DNA of 64,000 nt, from the NCBI RefSeq assembly GCF_037126465.1, contig NC_088202.1, positions 29,062,213-29,126,212 on the forward strand, read 5' to 3'. Below, piece by piece: positions 10,968 to 21,734 of the stretch. The stretch is from Ornithodoros turicata (Eukaryota; Arthropoda; Arachnida; Ixodida; Argasidae). A program made the translations under genes and the position numbers. Below the pieces are notes generated by a model that saw nothing but the letters and a program-made list of their open reading frames with translations, was not told where the DNA came from and searched no databases. Each line of letters starts with the position of its first letter. Within the stretch, counting starts at the first letter, position 1.

Positions 10968-11965
10968 CACACCCAGACCGGCCGCCTTCTTCAGTTACGC
11001 CCAACACGGTGGACACCCCGCCGCCATCCACCGAGCCACCGTCGTTTCCAACCCCCCAGGTAAATGTTGCCGACCTCAAACTCCCGACTTTCTGGCATAA
11101 CGGCCCCACACTGTGGTTCGTCCTGGTAGAGGCCGAGTTCGGCAAATGACGCATAATCAGCCAAGAGTCCAAATACCACCATGTCCTTAATGCGCTCTCA
11201 CCAACCGTAATGGCGGAAATTCGAGACATCGTCATCAACCCGCCATCTTCGAACCCTTATGACAAGCTTAAGGAGCAGCTTATAAAACGGCTGTCTGAGT
11301 CACAGCAACAGCGCTTACGTCAGCTGCTGACAACAGAAGAATTGGGAGATCGTACTCCAACGCAGTTTTTACGTCGCATGTACCAGCTTCTCGGCGATGA
11401 ATCATCCGCCTTGGACGAATCGATTTTAAAGGAGCTTTTCCCGCAACGGCTTCCCCAGACCGTAAGGATGATCCTCTCTGCCTCCGCCTCCGTACCGCTC
11501 CGAGAACTGTCCGAATTGGTGGACAGGATCATGGAAGCCACTCCTTCCTTCGTCAATCATATTCCAACTACTCATACCCACAGCCCCACACCTCCACCTA
11601 CGCTAGTAGACCCATACTCTGTGTGCGCGCTCCGAGAAGAAGTCCAACGCCTTCGTTCTCTCGTTTAGAGCCTAATCATCACCTCAGAGCCTCGTCAACC
11701 CACCCCTACAGTTTCTACCTCCCAACTTCAAGACGAAATTGAATTTCGGAGAGCCCAAGTCTCCGCTGTCTCACGGCGGCCTCCATCTACCGGCCACCGC
11801 CTGTTCCACCCTAGCCGCCCGCGTTCCCCGTCACCACGCTATCGCTTCCCATCCCGGCGCCGCCCCCAGTTCCAACTGTGCTGGTATCACGCACGTTTTG
11901 GCAAAGCTACAACCAAGTGCGAAGAGCCCTGCGTTTTCCAGGGAAACGCAGGCACGGGCAACTAG
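10964..11965 (+). pseudogene. Gypsy1 gag, two premature stops
   Basis: From ATG 10964 one frame can be followed for 334 codons, broken by TGA at 11147-11149 and TAG at 11666-11668, and ending at TAG 11963-11965. The N-terminus is proline-rich. The core reads ALSPTVMAEIRDIVINPP and LTTEELGDRTPTQFLRRM, a conserved stretch of Gypsy Gag in which particle assembly resides. The C-terminus has CWYHARFG then C...C, a Cys/His motif typical of these Gags. The protein would have formed the virus-like particle; this copy is inactive. Confidence 0.8.
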
Positions 11966-12251
11966 AGGCGACCGCCATTGCTGGACAAGCCCCAGGTCGC
12001 CTGTTTTTCATTTCGGACCGCACCTCCAAATCACAATTCCTGGTCAACACCAGCGCGCTGTCAGCATAATCCCCAAATCACCATCTGATCGTCGCCATCG
12101 TCATTTTGACGGCTCCGCCCTTCAGGCCGCTAACAAGACCCCAATCGCCACCTATACGCGAGCGTTCACTAATTTTCGACCTTGGGCTCCGCCGCGTTTT
12201 TCGCTGGGTCATCGCCGATGTATTCCACCCCATCATTGGCGCAGACTTCTT
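11966..12251 (+). pseudogene. Gypsy1 protease region, catalytic motif mutated
   Basis: The segment upstream of the MITE reads RLFFISDRTSKSQFLVNTSA, where a retropepsin has a D-T/S-G active site; here it is N-T-S, both changes explained by G-to-A transitions. A one-base frameshift follows at once, and the downstream frame gives VSIIPKSPSDRRHRH and later HPIIGAD. The frame is interrupted by the MITE at 12252 and continues at 13309. The protease would have cleaved the Gag-Pol polyprotein. Confidence 0.7.
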
Positions 12252-13308
12252 CAGTCTTGGGTAAGTTACTTTTAAAAAGTAACTGAGTTACAGTTACAGT
12301 TTATCTGCCAAAAATAGTAACTAAGTTACAGTTATAGTTACTTTCTTGGTCGAGTAACTAGTTACAGTTACAGTTACTAAGAGAAAGTAACTTAGTTACA
12401 TTACAGTTACTTTTTATAAAAATGACCATGAGAGGGTGACACAATTGTTAAAAACATACATTTATTTACATTTACTGAAGTGCGATAAAAATTGTCTTGC
12501 ACTTAACCAGAAGCAATATGGGTTAATACGCGGTTATCCCACACGGAAAAATACGACATGTGCATGCGACCAGGCGCATCGAGGTGAGAAAGAAGAGCAG
12601 GGTGACACGCACGCGCGTTTCGTAGCGTGTAGAGAGAGAGAGAGAGACATACACAAGAACAAGGAACTCGCCTCAAGATGCTTTTCCAGGTTTGAAGTTG
12701 GCGTCCTGTTTGCCGAGTACGTCTTATTCCATAGCTTGCACTTTACAATTAAATTATTTTCGTCCTTCCATGATAAAAACTCGAAGCTTGCTTCATAGAG
12801 CGGCCGCGGAAGCTTATGATAGCAGCAACCGGAGAAGGATTAGCCATTGCACAGGTCGGAGCGAAAGAGAGCTGACAGAAAAGTTTCTCTTTGTGCATAA
12901 TCATTCCCTTGTCCATATCCACAGGAGGCAGGGTCCCGTGCTAGGGCAGTGACACTATTACTCACATATGACTCACTCCGACCATTGAGGGTCACTAATT
13001 TCTGTTCGCAAAGCTGGAATTCCTTGCTTGGTCAAGAGCCCAAGGCACGAGGCACATACCGATTACGGATAAAAGGACGGAAGACATTGTTAGGGGGAAG
13101 TAGGGGAAGTTAGGGTAAAGAAAAAAGAAGGAACGACATTTATTCAGGTAACTAGTTACATTTTTGCAGTTACATTCACAGGAATAGTAACTAGTTACAG
13201 TTAAAAGCTACTTCTCTGGAAATGTAACTAGTTACTGTAACTAGTTACCCCCAAAAGTAACTAGTTACAGTTACAAGTTAAAAGTAACTTAGTTACTACC
13301 CAAGACTG
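12252..13308. mobile_element. Non-autonomous hAT-type MITE with GTAACTAGTTAC clusters
   Basis: The ends are CAGTCTTGGGTA and its exact reverse complement TACCCAAGACTG. A perfect 8-bp target duplication, GACTTCTT, flanks it (12244-12251 and 13309-13316). Both termini carry dense repeats of GTAACTAGTTAC-like words (12262-12420 and 13145-13300), probable transposase-binding subterminal repeats. The 700-bp core has no credible transposase and includes an (AG)n run near 12629-12644. Removing it and one GACTTCTT puts the Gypsy1 codons on both sides back in one frame. Confidence 0.93.
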
Positions 13309-14024
13309 GACTTCTTGCGCCACTACAACCTCCTCGTCGAGATGCGTCACCGTCGCCTCACAGACGGCTCCACTACACTCAGCGTGCCGGGAATAGCCAC
13401 CCGTTTGCCATCGTACCGCTTGAATGTGCTGGTGCCCGATTCCAACTACCATTACGCAAGCGTTTTAGCCGACTTCCCAGAGCTCACGTCACCATCTAAT
13501 GATCTTCGCCCCGTCCAGCATGGCATTTATCACCACATCGAAACCACAGGACCTCCTGTTTTCGCTCGGCCCAGACGCCTGGCACCGGAGAAGCTAAAGA
13601 TTGCCCGAGCCGAGTTTGAACACATGTTGAAGCTTGGGATCGTCCGCCCGTCTTCCAGCTTATGGGCGTCTCCTCTCCACATGGTGCCTAAGAAGGCGGG
13701 AGACTGGAGGCCCTGTGGGGACTATCGTGAGCTCAATCGCGTCACCATCCCGGATCGTTATCCCATACCTCATATACACGATTTCGCCTCATCACTACAC
13801 GACTGCTCGCTATTTTCCAAGATCGACCTTGTAAAAGCGTATCATCAGATCCCCATGCACCCCGACATCGTTGCGAAGACTGCCATAACAACACCCCTCG
13901 AGATGTTTGAATACCAACGGATGCCATTCGGCCTTCGCAATGTTGCTCAGTCCTTTCAACGGTTTGTCGACGAAGTCACCCGAAGACTACATTTCTGTTT
14001 TGTTTACATCGACGACATACTGAT
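13309..14024 (+). pseudogene. Gypsy1 reverse transcriptase, N-terminal part
   Basis: The frame is open from the MITE to the element B junction. It holds canonical Gypsy RT blocks: [62 protein letters not shown] and VYIDDIL with the two catalytic aspartates. The polymerase is cut just after YIDDIL and its thumb and RNase H resume at 26532. Nothing in this section itself is mutated to a stop, so the damage came mainly from insertions. Confidence 0.9.
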
Positions 14025-14055
14025 GACGGCTCGGATCGCCACGTCCCTCTGAGAA

Positions 14056-14865
14056 GTGTCATTCTCACGTTTCGCTCGAACTTGAAGTTGCCTCCTGAGG
14101 TTCATCTATGATTTTCCGTCTACAAAGGTCCATGAGTATGTGGACGGCACAGTGCAATGTTTTCACTGCCAATGCTTTGGTCATCTTGCGCGTAGCTGCC
14201 GCTGGCCTCAACGCTGCAAAATGTGTGCCGGTCCTCACAACTTGAAAGACTGCACGGCTCGGCGACAACCGAAGTGCGCCAACTGCGGTGTCCCTCACGT
14301 TGTGTCGCATTCTACCTGCCCATGTAAGCGTGCTGCGATCCAGCGCTTCCAAGAGTCTGTGCTTCGCCCAGTTCAGTCTATGAGAGACCATCATGTATCC
14401 ACTCCTGGTGCCACCCAGCATCAGCACCCCGATTTCCCTGAACTTAGTCCAGCGCCAACGTCGCATAGGCCTTTTCGATGTGGTGGTAGCGAGAGACCTG
14501 CTAGACTACTTGACATCCGGAATACCAGCGCTCCTTCCAGCAGTACTCGTAGGAAGATAACGCCAGTCAACCCACCTGTTATAAGTGAAGCGGCCACTCA
14601 GCGACCTCCCACAGTGACTTATGCGGCTGTAGCACGAAAATCCTGGAAGGGCGCCGTTCCGAGGCCCGTGGCGTCCCGTCGGCTGAAGCGTACCCCCATA
14701 GCCGTATCGAGAGAGTTGATTCCACTCTCAGCATTTCTCTCGCTGGTTTTAGCTGCGCTTAAAGCGATTGTATCCACTTTCCCAGGTGCTGCGTCACTGC
14801 CTGAGGTTCAGCAGCTTTTTGCTGCAGAAGGACGGCTGACATCTCAGCATGGACAGATTGTATAG
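14056..14865 (+). pseudogene. I-like ORF1 (gag-like) C-terminal half, copy B
   Basis: Three Cys/His knuckles stand in series: CFHCQCFGHLARSC, CKMCAGPHNLKDC and CANCGVPHVVSHSTC (about 14158-14325), matching the knuckles of copy C ORF1. A TGA interrupts the lead-in near 14107. The region after the knuckles is rich in P, S and T and ends in an alpha-helical tail (LSLVLAALKAIVSTFPGA). The stop at 14863-14865 overlaps the ATG of ORF2 at 14849, suggesting coupled translation. The protein would bind element RNA. Confidence 0.8.
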
Positions 14866-15553
14866 AAGTGCTACTGTATTGCAATGGAATGCAAGAAGCC
14901 TGCGTATCAAGCTCCCGGACTTCAAACTGTTTTTGCTGAAATACCCAAATCCCATCCTTGCCATCAGTGAAGCATATTGTAAAGATGGGTTCCGCCTCAG
15001 CGGGTACCAGATATTTACGTCCGGACGACCGGGCTTATCACGTACTGTACTGTGTGTACGATCGGATCTAACTGCTGCCCTTTTGAAAGGACCGCAGATT
15101 CCCTCCGTCGACTATGTTGGCTGTAAAGTTCGTCTGGGTATTCTCGTACTCACAGTTGTGAGTTTATATATCCCTTCGTCAGTTCCTGTTTCACAGCGCA
15201 ACATAAGAGATACCTTCACCGATCTGCAACCGCCTTTTCTGGTTGTGGGGGACATTAATGCACATCATCCGCTGTGGGTCAGTGTTAGAACAGACCAGAG
15301 AGGGAAGACTTGGCATGACATCATTGATGAACTGGACTTATGTCTGCCAAATGATGGCTCGCCGACATTTTTGCGCAGAGATTTTTCGACGTACGTTTTG
15401 GACGTTTCCTTCTGTTCCAGAGACATATCCCGGATCTTATCGTGGTCAACTGATGCAGATGGGAGAGGAAGTGACCATCTGCCCATTTATATTTCATGCT
15501 CCAGGTATTGTCAGCAGTCATGCACAAAAATAGACACTAGTCAGTCAGACTAG
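14849..15553 (+). pseudogene. I-like ORF2 endonuclease domain, copy B
   Basis: Apurinic-like endonuclease blocks are clear: VLQWNARSL near the start, ILAISEAYC (E), VVGDINAHHPLW (D, N) and GSDHLPIYI at the end (D, H). All main catalytic positions seem present. The frame closes at a TAG at about 15551, just after the domain, and resumes about 50 bp later. The domain would cleave the target DNA strand to prime reverse transcription. Confidence 0.82.
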
Positions 15554-15603
15554 TCAATTGGAGCACTTTCCGAGAGTACAGCACGGGTTGGGCACAACCG
15601 GAC

Positions 15604-16315
15604 ATGTCAGCTGAAGAACTCACTGATGTGGTCAGTGCCCCCCTCTGCTCGTCATCCCGAATTGTAAAGGTCCCGATGGGTCATATGGGCACCAACCCTG
15701 ACGTTGAACAGCTCCGGGCGTGTAGGAGGAGGGAGGAACGAAAAGCTCGTCGAACAGGTCTGCTTCAAGACATTTCAGCAGCGCGGCGTGCAGCACGACT
15801 TGTCCAGAAGGAACTACAGGCAGTGGATAGAGGGCGTTGGCGCCAGTTCTGCGCCGGTCTCTCGCCTTTTGCTCGTGTCTCCAAGGTCTGGCGTGTGGCC
15901 CGGAGTCCGAAAGAGACCCCTTCACCTAGAAATCATTTGTCTCTCAAGAAATCTGAGGTTGACGTGGCACACGACTTTGGGAAGAGTATCTCTGCAAGGT
16001 CGCAGGCTGCACAGACTGAAATATTTCATGACCATACTTCCACAATCCAAGAAGCCATTGCGGGTAGACAGCCTGTGATCAACGACGTGATGGACATGAA
16101 TTTTTCAGTTGCCGAATTCTGGGCTGCCGTACGCCTCTCACGTGTCAACTCCTCGCCAGGTGCAGACGGCATCACTTACCGGGCCATCCGACATCTTAGC
16201 GATGCAGGTGTTTCCTGTCTGCTCGATGTTTACAACACGTCATGGAGAAACGGGGAAGAGTGAGGAGAAAGAAGGAGAAAAGTGCCGGCAAGCTGGAAAA
16301 ATGCGTTAGTTGTCC
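15604..16315 (+). pseudogene. I-like ORF2 linker and start of RT, copy B
   Basis: The frame from 15604 covers the region between endonuclease and RT, with basic helices (RRREERKARRTG, AARRAARLVQKELQ), then AVRLSRVNSSPGADGITYRA, the RT-1 block. It breaks at 16261 after YNTSWRNGEE. The next element codons (PASWKNALVVPL) follow after a 22-bp purine insertion, then the polypyrimidine insert. Confidence 0.75.
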
Positions 16316-16527
16316 CCCTTTGTTTCCATTCCCCCTGTTTTCTTTTTCTTTTTCCTTCCTTTTCTTTTTGATTCCCCTTTTTGTTTTTGTTCTTTCTCCT
16401 TCCTCTTCTTTTTCGTTTTCCCCTTCCCCCTTTTTCCTTTTTCTTCGGAATAGCAAGCCGGCTCTTTGTCTGGCTTACCTTTCCTTTCTTTTGTTCTTCA
16501 TAAACATATCCCCCCCCCCCCCGCGAA
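16316..16527. repeat. Polypyrimidine insert within I-like copy B
   Basis: About 210 bp of almost pure C/T on the plus strand, with an embedded GGAATAGCAAGCCGGC word and a run of about 14 C near 16510, separates LVVPL from SSFRPVSLTCCLGK, which are adjacent in other copies. It could be a SINE tail or an expanded tract. Long frames through it are low-complexity artefacts. Confidence 0.65.
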
Positions 16528-17350
16528 CAAGCAACCTTCTGATCTCTCCTCCTTTCGTCCTGTCAGCCTGACGTGCTGTCTCGGTAAAGTTTTGGAGCGG
16601 ATGGTACTGCATAGGCTAGAATGGTGGCTTGAGGGACATGGAGCTTTCCCTGCAGAGATGGCAGGTTTCCGTCGCCATTGCAGCGCCATGGATTCGGTCC
16701 TCGACCTTGTCACATCCTTCGAACAAGCCAAGAGCCATAAGAAAATTGTCATGGCAGTTTTCCTGGATGGCAAAAGAGCTTACGATACCGTCAGTCACCC
16801 CTTTGTGCTGCACGCACTGCTGCAAGACCAGGTCTCTGACAGAATGTTCTTGTGACTGGCGGAGTTTCTGCGCCGCAGAACACTCTCTGTTCGCACGCAT
16901 AAGGGGTCCACGCCGAAGATGGTAGCTCACGAAGATGGTAGCCGAAGATTGGTTTAGCTCATGGGGTAACACAAGGGAGTGTCTTAAGCCCAATTCTCTT
17001 CAACCTGGTAATGGCAGGCCTAAAGCCCTGCATTGGCCGAAGACTTAAAATTTCTATTTATGCGGATGACATTTGCATTTGGACTATTGGGAAATCAAGG
17101 CCAGCCATACGCCGTCGTCTTCAGCTTTCGCTGGATAGGATTTGGCGGTATCTCACTGAAGCGGGAATGGATATCTCGGCTGAAAAAACAGCAGCGCTAG
17201 CTTTACTAAGAAGGATATGCGCCACTGTCAGCTTTGCATTGGTAATCAGTCGCTTAGACAAGTTAAGCACCACAGATTTCTGAGCGTTACCTGGACTCCA
17301 GCCTGTCCTGGAAGAAGCATGTCGACCACTTAGACACCAAGGCCCACCGG
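16528..17350 (+). pseudogene. I-like reverse transcriptase, copy B
   Basis: Blocks match copy A closely: FRPVSLTCCLGKVLERMV, RLEWWLEGHGAFPAEMAGFR, VFLDGKRAYDTVSH, then a stop at 16853 and a locally duplicated GAAGATGGTAGC. HGVTQGSVLSPILFN lies in a second frame, and IYADDICIW at about 17057 keeps the catalytic aspartates. The finger/palm alignment ends at KAHR (17350), where Gypsy2 begins. The domain is dead through several frameshifts. Confidence 0.8.
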
Positions 17351-17362
17351 AGCTAAGTGGGG

Positions 17363-17523
17363 TGTGATGACCTTGAGTCAAGTCGGAGTAGCAACCAACG
17401 CTAGTTTATTCCCAAGCAGAACACGCGTCCGATCAGTTCCAGAACCAGCACACAAGAACGAGAGTTCGCGCTGCTGTGCTCGCATTGTACAGTCAAGCGC
17501 GGTATCTTTGAACATACACAACA
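17363..17523 (-). repeat. Gypsy2 3' LTR
   Basis: On the minus strand it begins TGTTGTGTATGTTC and ends CTCAAGGTCATCACA, with the TG...CA boundaries of an LTR. It is preceded by the purine-rich GGTGGGGAGGAC, a polypurine tract that would prime plus-strand synthesis. It contains GGGAATAAACTAG, a possible polyadenylation signal. No second LTR is present in the window, so the boundaries rest on structure alone. Confidence 0.7.
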
Positions 17524-17534
17524 GTCCTCCCCAC

Positions 17535-18424
17535 CTATTTCGGGACCACCACACCGTAGAAATCCGGCCACTTTCTAGCTCGCTCAGAGCGTCTCAGGCC
17601 CGATGCACCAGGATCTACTAATGTGTCTCCTGTTGTCTCCGGCGATGCTGTATTGTCCGTGCTCGGCGTTGGAGTTGCGGGTGGAAATAACCACCATTCA
17701 CTGCTGGCGCCGTCGTGGCTATTGCAACTTGCCTGACATCTGAGCATCTGGTTTGCATGCGCTCTTTGCAGTTCGCCGCCCTCGCGTCGCAACTTGAAAG
17801 TGCAGTTGCCCTCGGCGCCAACCACCGTGGCAGGTAGCCATTTGTGGTTACCCCTGTAGCTACGTACGAACACCTTGTCACCAGCTTTGAATCTTCGCTC
17901 TAGTGACGGGTCAGCTTCTTCCGTCAACTGCCGTTTTGGCCGGACATCGCTTAGCAAGGTCCTCAGGCTACGGTTCATGAGCAGTTGCGCCGGAGATCTT
18001 GTGCTGTCCGCGCATGGTGTTGTACGTAATGCGAACAACAGACGTGATAGACGACAGTCCGGATCGTCGCGTCGTAGTTGGCGAAGCTTATTTTTTACGT
18101 TCTGCACCATACGTTCTGCGACGCCATTCGACTGCGGATGGTACGGCGGAGAGAACATGTGTTTGATCGAGTTCCTTCTAGGAAGTCGGCCGTCTCGGAT
18201 GAAGTGAAAGATGTGCCATCGTCGGTAACCACGACATCGGGCAATCCGTGGGTCGCAAACACACGGCGAAGATGACGGATCAGTTCGGCCGCCGACATCG
18301 ACGACACAGGAATCACTTCCGGCCATCTCGAGAAAGTATCGACGATCACCAAGAACGTGCGCCCTTGAAAAGGTCCTGCACAATCCAGATGCAGCCTTGA
18401 CCAAGGCTTCTGCGGCGGCAGCCA
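17535..18424 (-). pseudogene. Gypsy2 integrase core and C-terminus
   Basis: The first part reads WLPPQKPWSRLHLDCAGPF (catalytic D), FSRWPEVIPV and VVVTDDGTSF (second D). A frameshift near 18170 leads into YHPQSNGVAERMVQNVKNKL (catalytic E). The C-terminal region includes RFKAGDKVFVRSYRGNHKW, the conserved GPF/GKF-type module of Gypsy integrases, and ends at the stop near 17535, next to the polypurine tract. It would have joined cDNA to the chromosome. Confidence 0.85.
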
Positions 18425-18429
18425 CCCTA

Positions 18430-18720
18430 GTAGCACAAAACGTCGCGCCGCGTCTTTATTTGGTCAAATTAGGATAGAAGACGATCAGGACGTGAACGCG
18501 ACGTCTAGAAGCCGTAATTTATAGTATGTTTATAAGACGCGCCGATTAAAAGTTTATAATACGTCTACGACATCTCTGTTGAAGAGGTATCCTTAAGGAA
18601 GACATCCTGTAAATGTCTTCCGTTCACGTTTGCAAGACGTGCCAACTTCCCATTTATAATACGTCTTCGCCAACTGTGTTCAAGACGTATCTTAGACGAG
18701 GACGATTTGTGTGCACTGTA
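18430..18720. repeat. E2 left subterminal ACGTCTTC array
   Basis: At least twelve occurrences of ACGTC, GACGT or GTCTTC within 290 bp, in both orientations, some separated by the word TTTATAATACGTCT, which appears three times. Probable binding sites of a transposase. Confidence 0.7.
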
Positions 18721-21212
18721 TAAGCTTACTTTCGGTGGACCTACTGACTGTCTCAAACCAAAAGCAGTAGGAAACACAGGCGTTGAGTTGACGGTGAGTT
18801 AATACTCCCAGAAATTTCCCACTTCAGTGTTGTTTGTGTGCGTAATTGAAATAAACTTAGACACCTCACCCTCCATTTTGACTCAGAGGCGAGCACGGCT
18901 ATCGAGTTTACGGGAGTTTCTAAGACGAGCAATGTATAGTACCTGTTTTCCATTTGCAAGGGAATAGACCACCTCTACGCTTTGGTTCCCCTACCTGTAA
19001 CGCCGTGGAGGGAGCCTGCTGTTCTTACGGTGGGAGCAGTGATTTCCCCAGAAATTCATGCGTGGTGAAGGTTCCACTTACGGAATTTTTCTTAGACACG
19101 GAAATAATCGTGGCACAACGGTGACATATCTGAACAGCTTTCCCGGTTCATGACCAGAATTCAGGGACACCTCCTCTGATTCAGGTTCTGCCTGATAGCA
19201 GAAGAACGTGTAAGAAAGCCAACTTGAAAGAAAAGCATGCGGCGAGGAGGAAGGAAGATGGAAAGAGACGTGGGCAGACGAGGAAGGGAATTTGTACATC
19301 AGATATCGCGTGCGGAGCCCGGAATCAGCAGCAATTGCCCAGCGCAGAATAAAAACGTGATAAATCAGGTCTGATAAGCTTTGCCCATTTTTTTCTTTCA
19401 ATCAATCAATCAAGCTTTGCCAAACTTTTCTTCGCTGTGCTGCTGCTCAGAATTGTGGGCTGCTGCTCGTAGCGTATGGAACAGGGTGATTGCCACTTGT
19501 AAGGCTAGCCCTGGTCCATTTTTTGTTCTCTCTGTGGGGAATGGGGATGCCTTCGACGATGACCGATGTGTATCCTGGGGCGACTTCTAAGAGAAATGTG
19601 CCGGCGTATGTGTGACAGCGCCTGAGGAAAACCCCAGAAATTATCCTACATTATGATGAAAAGAAATTATGCTTTATAAGCTAAGAAAGCGAATTCAGTA
19701 ACTGCACCTCACTTTGGTACTTGCACCTTGTTACTCCATGATCACTGTATCGTACGCTTCAGTTTGTTCTTGGCCTTATCATGAGGACATTTCAATGTTT
19801 AATTCCAAATTTTGCGTCTAAGTCTCTTCCCGGCACCATCAAGAATGCTTGTCGGTTATCAACTCCCTCCCTTAGAGAAATAAAAATAAGAAAATAAACA
19901 AGCGGAAGACTGGTTATTTTCAGAACATCTAGAGGTGAAAGCAATGTCACGTTCGGCACAAAAAAGTGATTGGAAAACCCACACTTCCTAAATAATGTCG
20001 GGCATGCACGCTTACGTCACCTATATGGAGGCCTGCGACCTGCTTCGAGCTTTCTTCTCGTTCGTTCTTTCATTTACTTCATGGCAGCATCCACAATAGT
20101 AACAGCAGGCCTTCCAGTGTGACACAAGGCACAGGCCTTTTCCATATCCTGGTGGTGTTGCTCAAATAGGCGCTCGAACCAAAGACAAAAGGAAGAGAGA
20201 TGCCCAAGCAGCACAATGTACTCGAGTGCAATAGTTGTGGACGGCATGTGTCTTATCAATGTAATTAGTGCGGTCGTTAATTATTTTGTAATGAATCTTC
20301 ATAATTCCTGAAAACAAGCTGAGCGCGCAATTCCAAATTTGGAGAGCACATCCCTGAGAAGTCTGGTCAGCAGGAATCGAAAGAGTAACACTTCTCTGTG
20401 CCCTTAAAAAATGAGCGAAAATGCACTATCGTCGAGAGTTGCGCGGGTTCGGGCAGCCGCTCTTTCCTATCACCCTCACTGTCACCGTTTGACGATACTG
20501 ACATCACGTTGTTCCTCAAAACATGGGGCCCCCCGCTTCCTAGCGTCCTCATTCTTTTTCGCTTGTTCAAATCTGATACAACGTAGACATTTCTTGAGCA
20601 GCGGAATGGGTGATTGTGTTTTTGTTATCTGCGAGGTTTTTACAGTAATGCATTTGTAGTTTTATTGCGTGACGTTTATCACATCACATCGCGAACTGTG
20701 TTGTGCAGATAAAACGAGATAACGACGGAAAGAAAATCGGAAGAAGTACGGCACGTTTTATGATAATGTAGACTGAGAAAAGACATCGCTATTTCCCCCA
20801 CTCCAAGGACAAAGAGGGGTTCCATGATTTCAGGAACAACCTGTTGTCAGTTGAGAAGTGATGACACCGAGACAGGGAGAGGAGAAATTGCCGCAAAACC
20901 CGCATAGTGTTCAATTATTTTGTATGTTAGCACATTTTTTTACTAGAGCGCAAAAAGGCTCTGTGATTTCGGTTCTTGCATGGTAGGCCCCTCAGGGTTA
21001 TGCTCTACATCTTTGCAATTACGCAGTCAACGTATTTTCACTAATTATAATGATTAATCGGGAACGTTAGTTAACGGCTGCGCTGTTTGTTTATTCGCCA
21101 CTACCTTTGAATTGGTTGCGTCCGGAATAGATATATTGAACGACTTTTGCGAAAAAGAAAGTCATTCGCGGATTTCATCAAATTCATTCAGTCTTACTTC
21201 ACGTACCCTGTA
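18721..21212. other. E2 interior, no gene recognised
   Basis: AT-rich sequence with short unrelated open frames. A (TCAA)n tract lies near 19398. No transposase signature, TIR pair or coding exon is recognised. Confidence 0.5.
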
Positions 21213-21685
21213 TGCAGGGTATCCCAGCTAAATGTGACCATATTTTTTTAACATATATCTATCACTTTTTCCGTGATGAAATCAATTGCAATATAGCGTA
21301 TACTGAAGGGCATTCCCTAGGATGGCATTAGCAGATTCCTAAGGTAATGTCTTAATTATTTCAATAAGTAACTTTTTAATTAGAAAAGCTACGAAGTTGT
21401 TCCAATGAGAAAATCTAATCTCTTCGGTCACCAGATACCAAAGTCGTTTTCAGAACAAAAGTCTGTTCGATATATCGTATGAAAAAAATTCGTGAACACT
21501 TTTTTTTCTTTATTTTGTTCATTGTGCATCTTGGAAAAAGCGTCTTTCGTTGACCCCCGATGCGAGAGAGTGAAAGAGCACAGTGCCGACTCATGCGTCG
21601 AAGATTATATATTGCAATTGATTTCGTCTCGGAAAAAGTGATAAATATACTTTTAAAAATATGGTGACATTTAGCGGGGACAGCA
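21213..21685. mobile_element. Foldback MITE, roughly 80-bp arms
   Basis: The left arm (TGCAGGGTATCCCAGCTAAA, to ATTGCAATATA at 21295) pairs with 21606-21685, whose reverse complement starts TGCTGTCCCCGCTAAATG. About 80 bp pair with some mismatches. TGTA flanks both sides, allowing a TA duplication as in Tc1/mariner-type MITEs. The core has no coding capacity. Confidence 0.75.
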
Positions 21686-21734
21686 TGTATATGACAATAA
21701 ACACGCATGGTATTTTTAACATATTCATTATTTT

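Noticed and set aside
16196..16571. Long open frames rich in K/E or F/P/S
   Set aside because: They translate a polypyrimidine/polypurine tract; low complexity, no start context.
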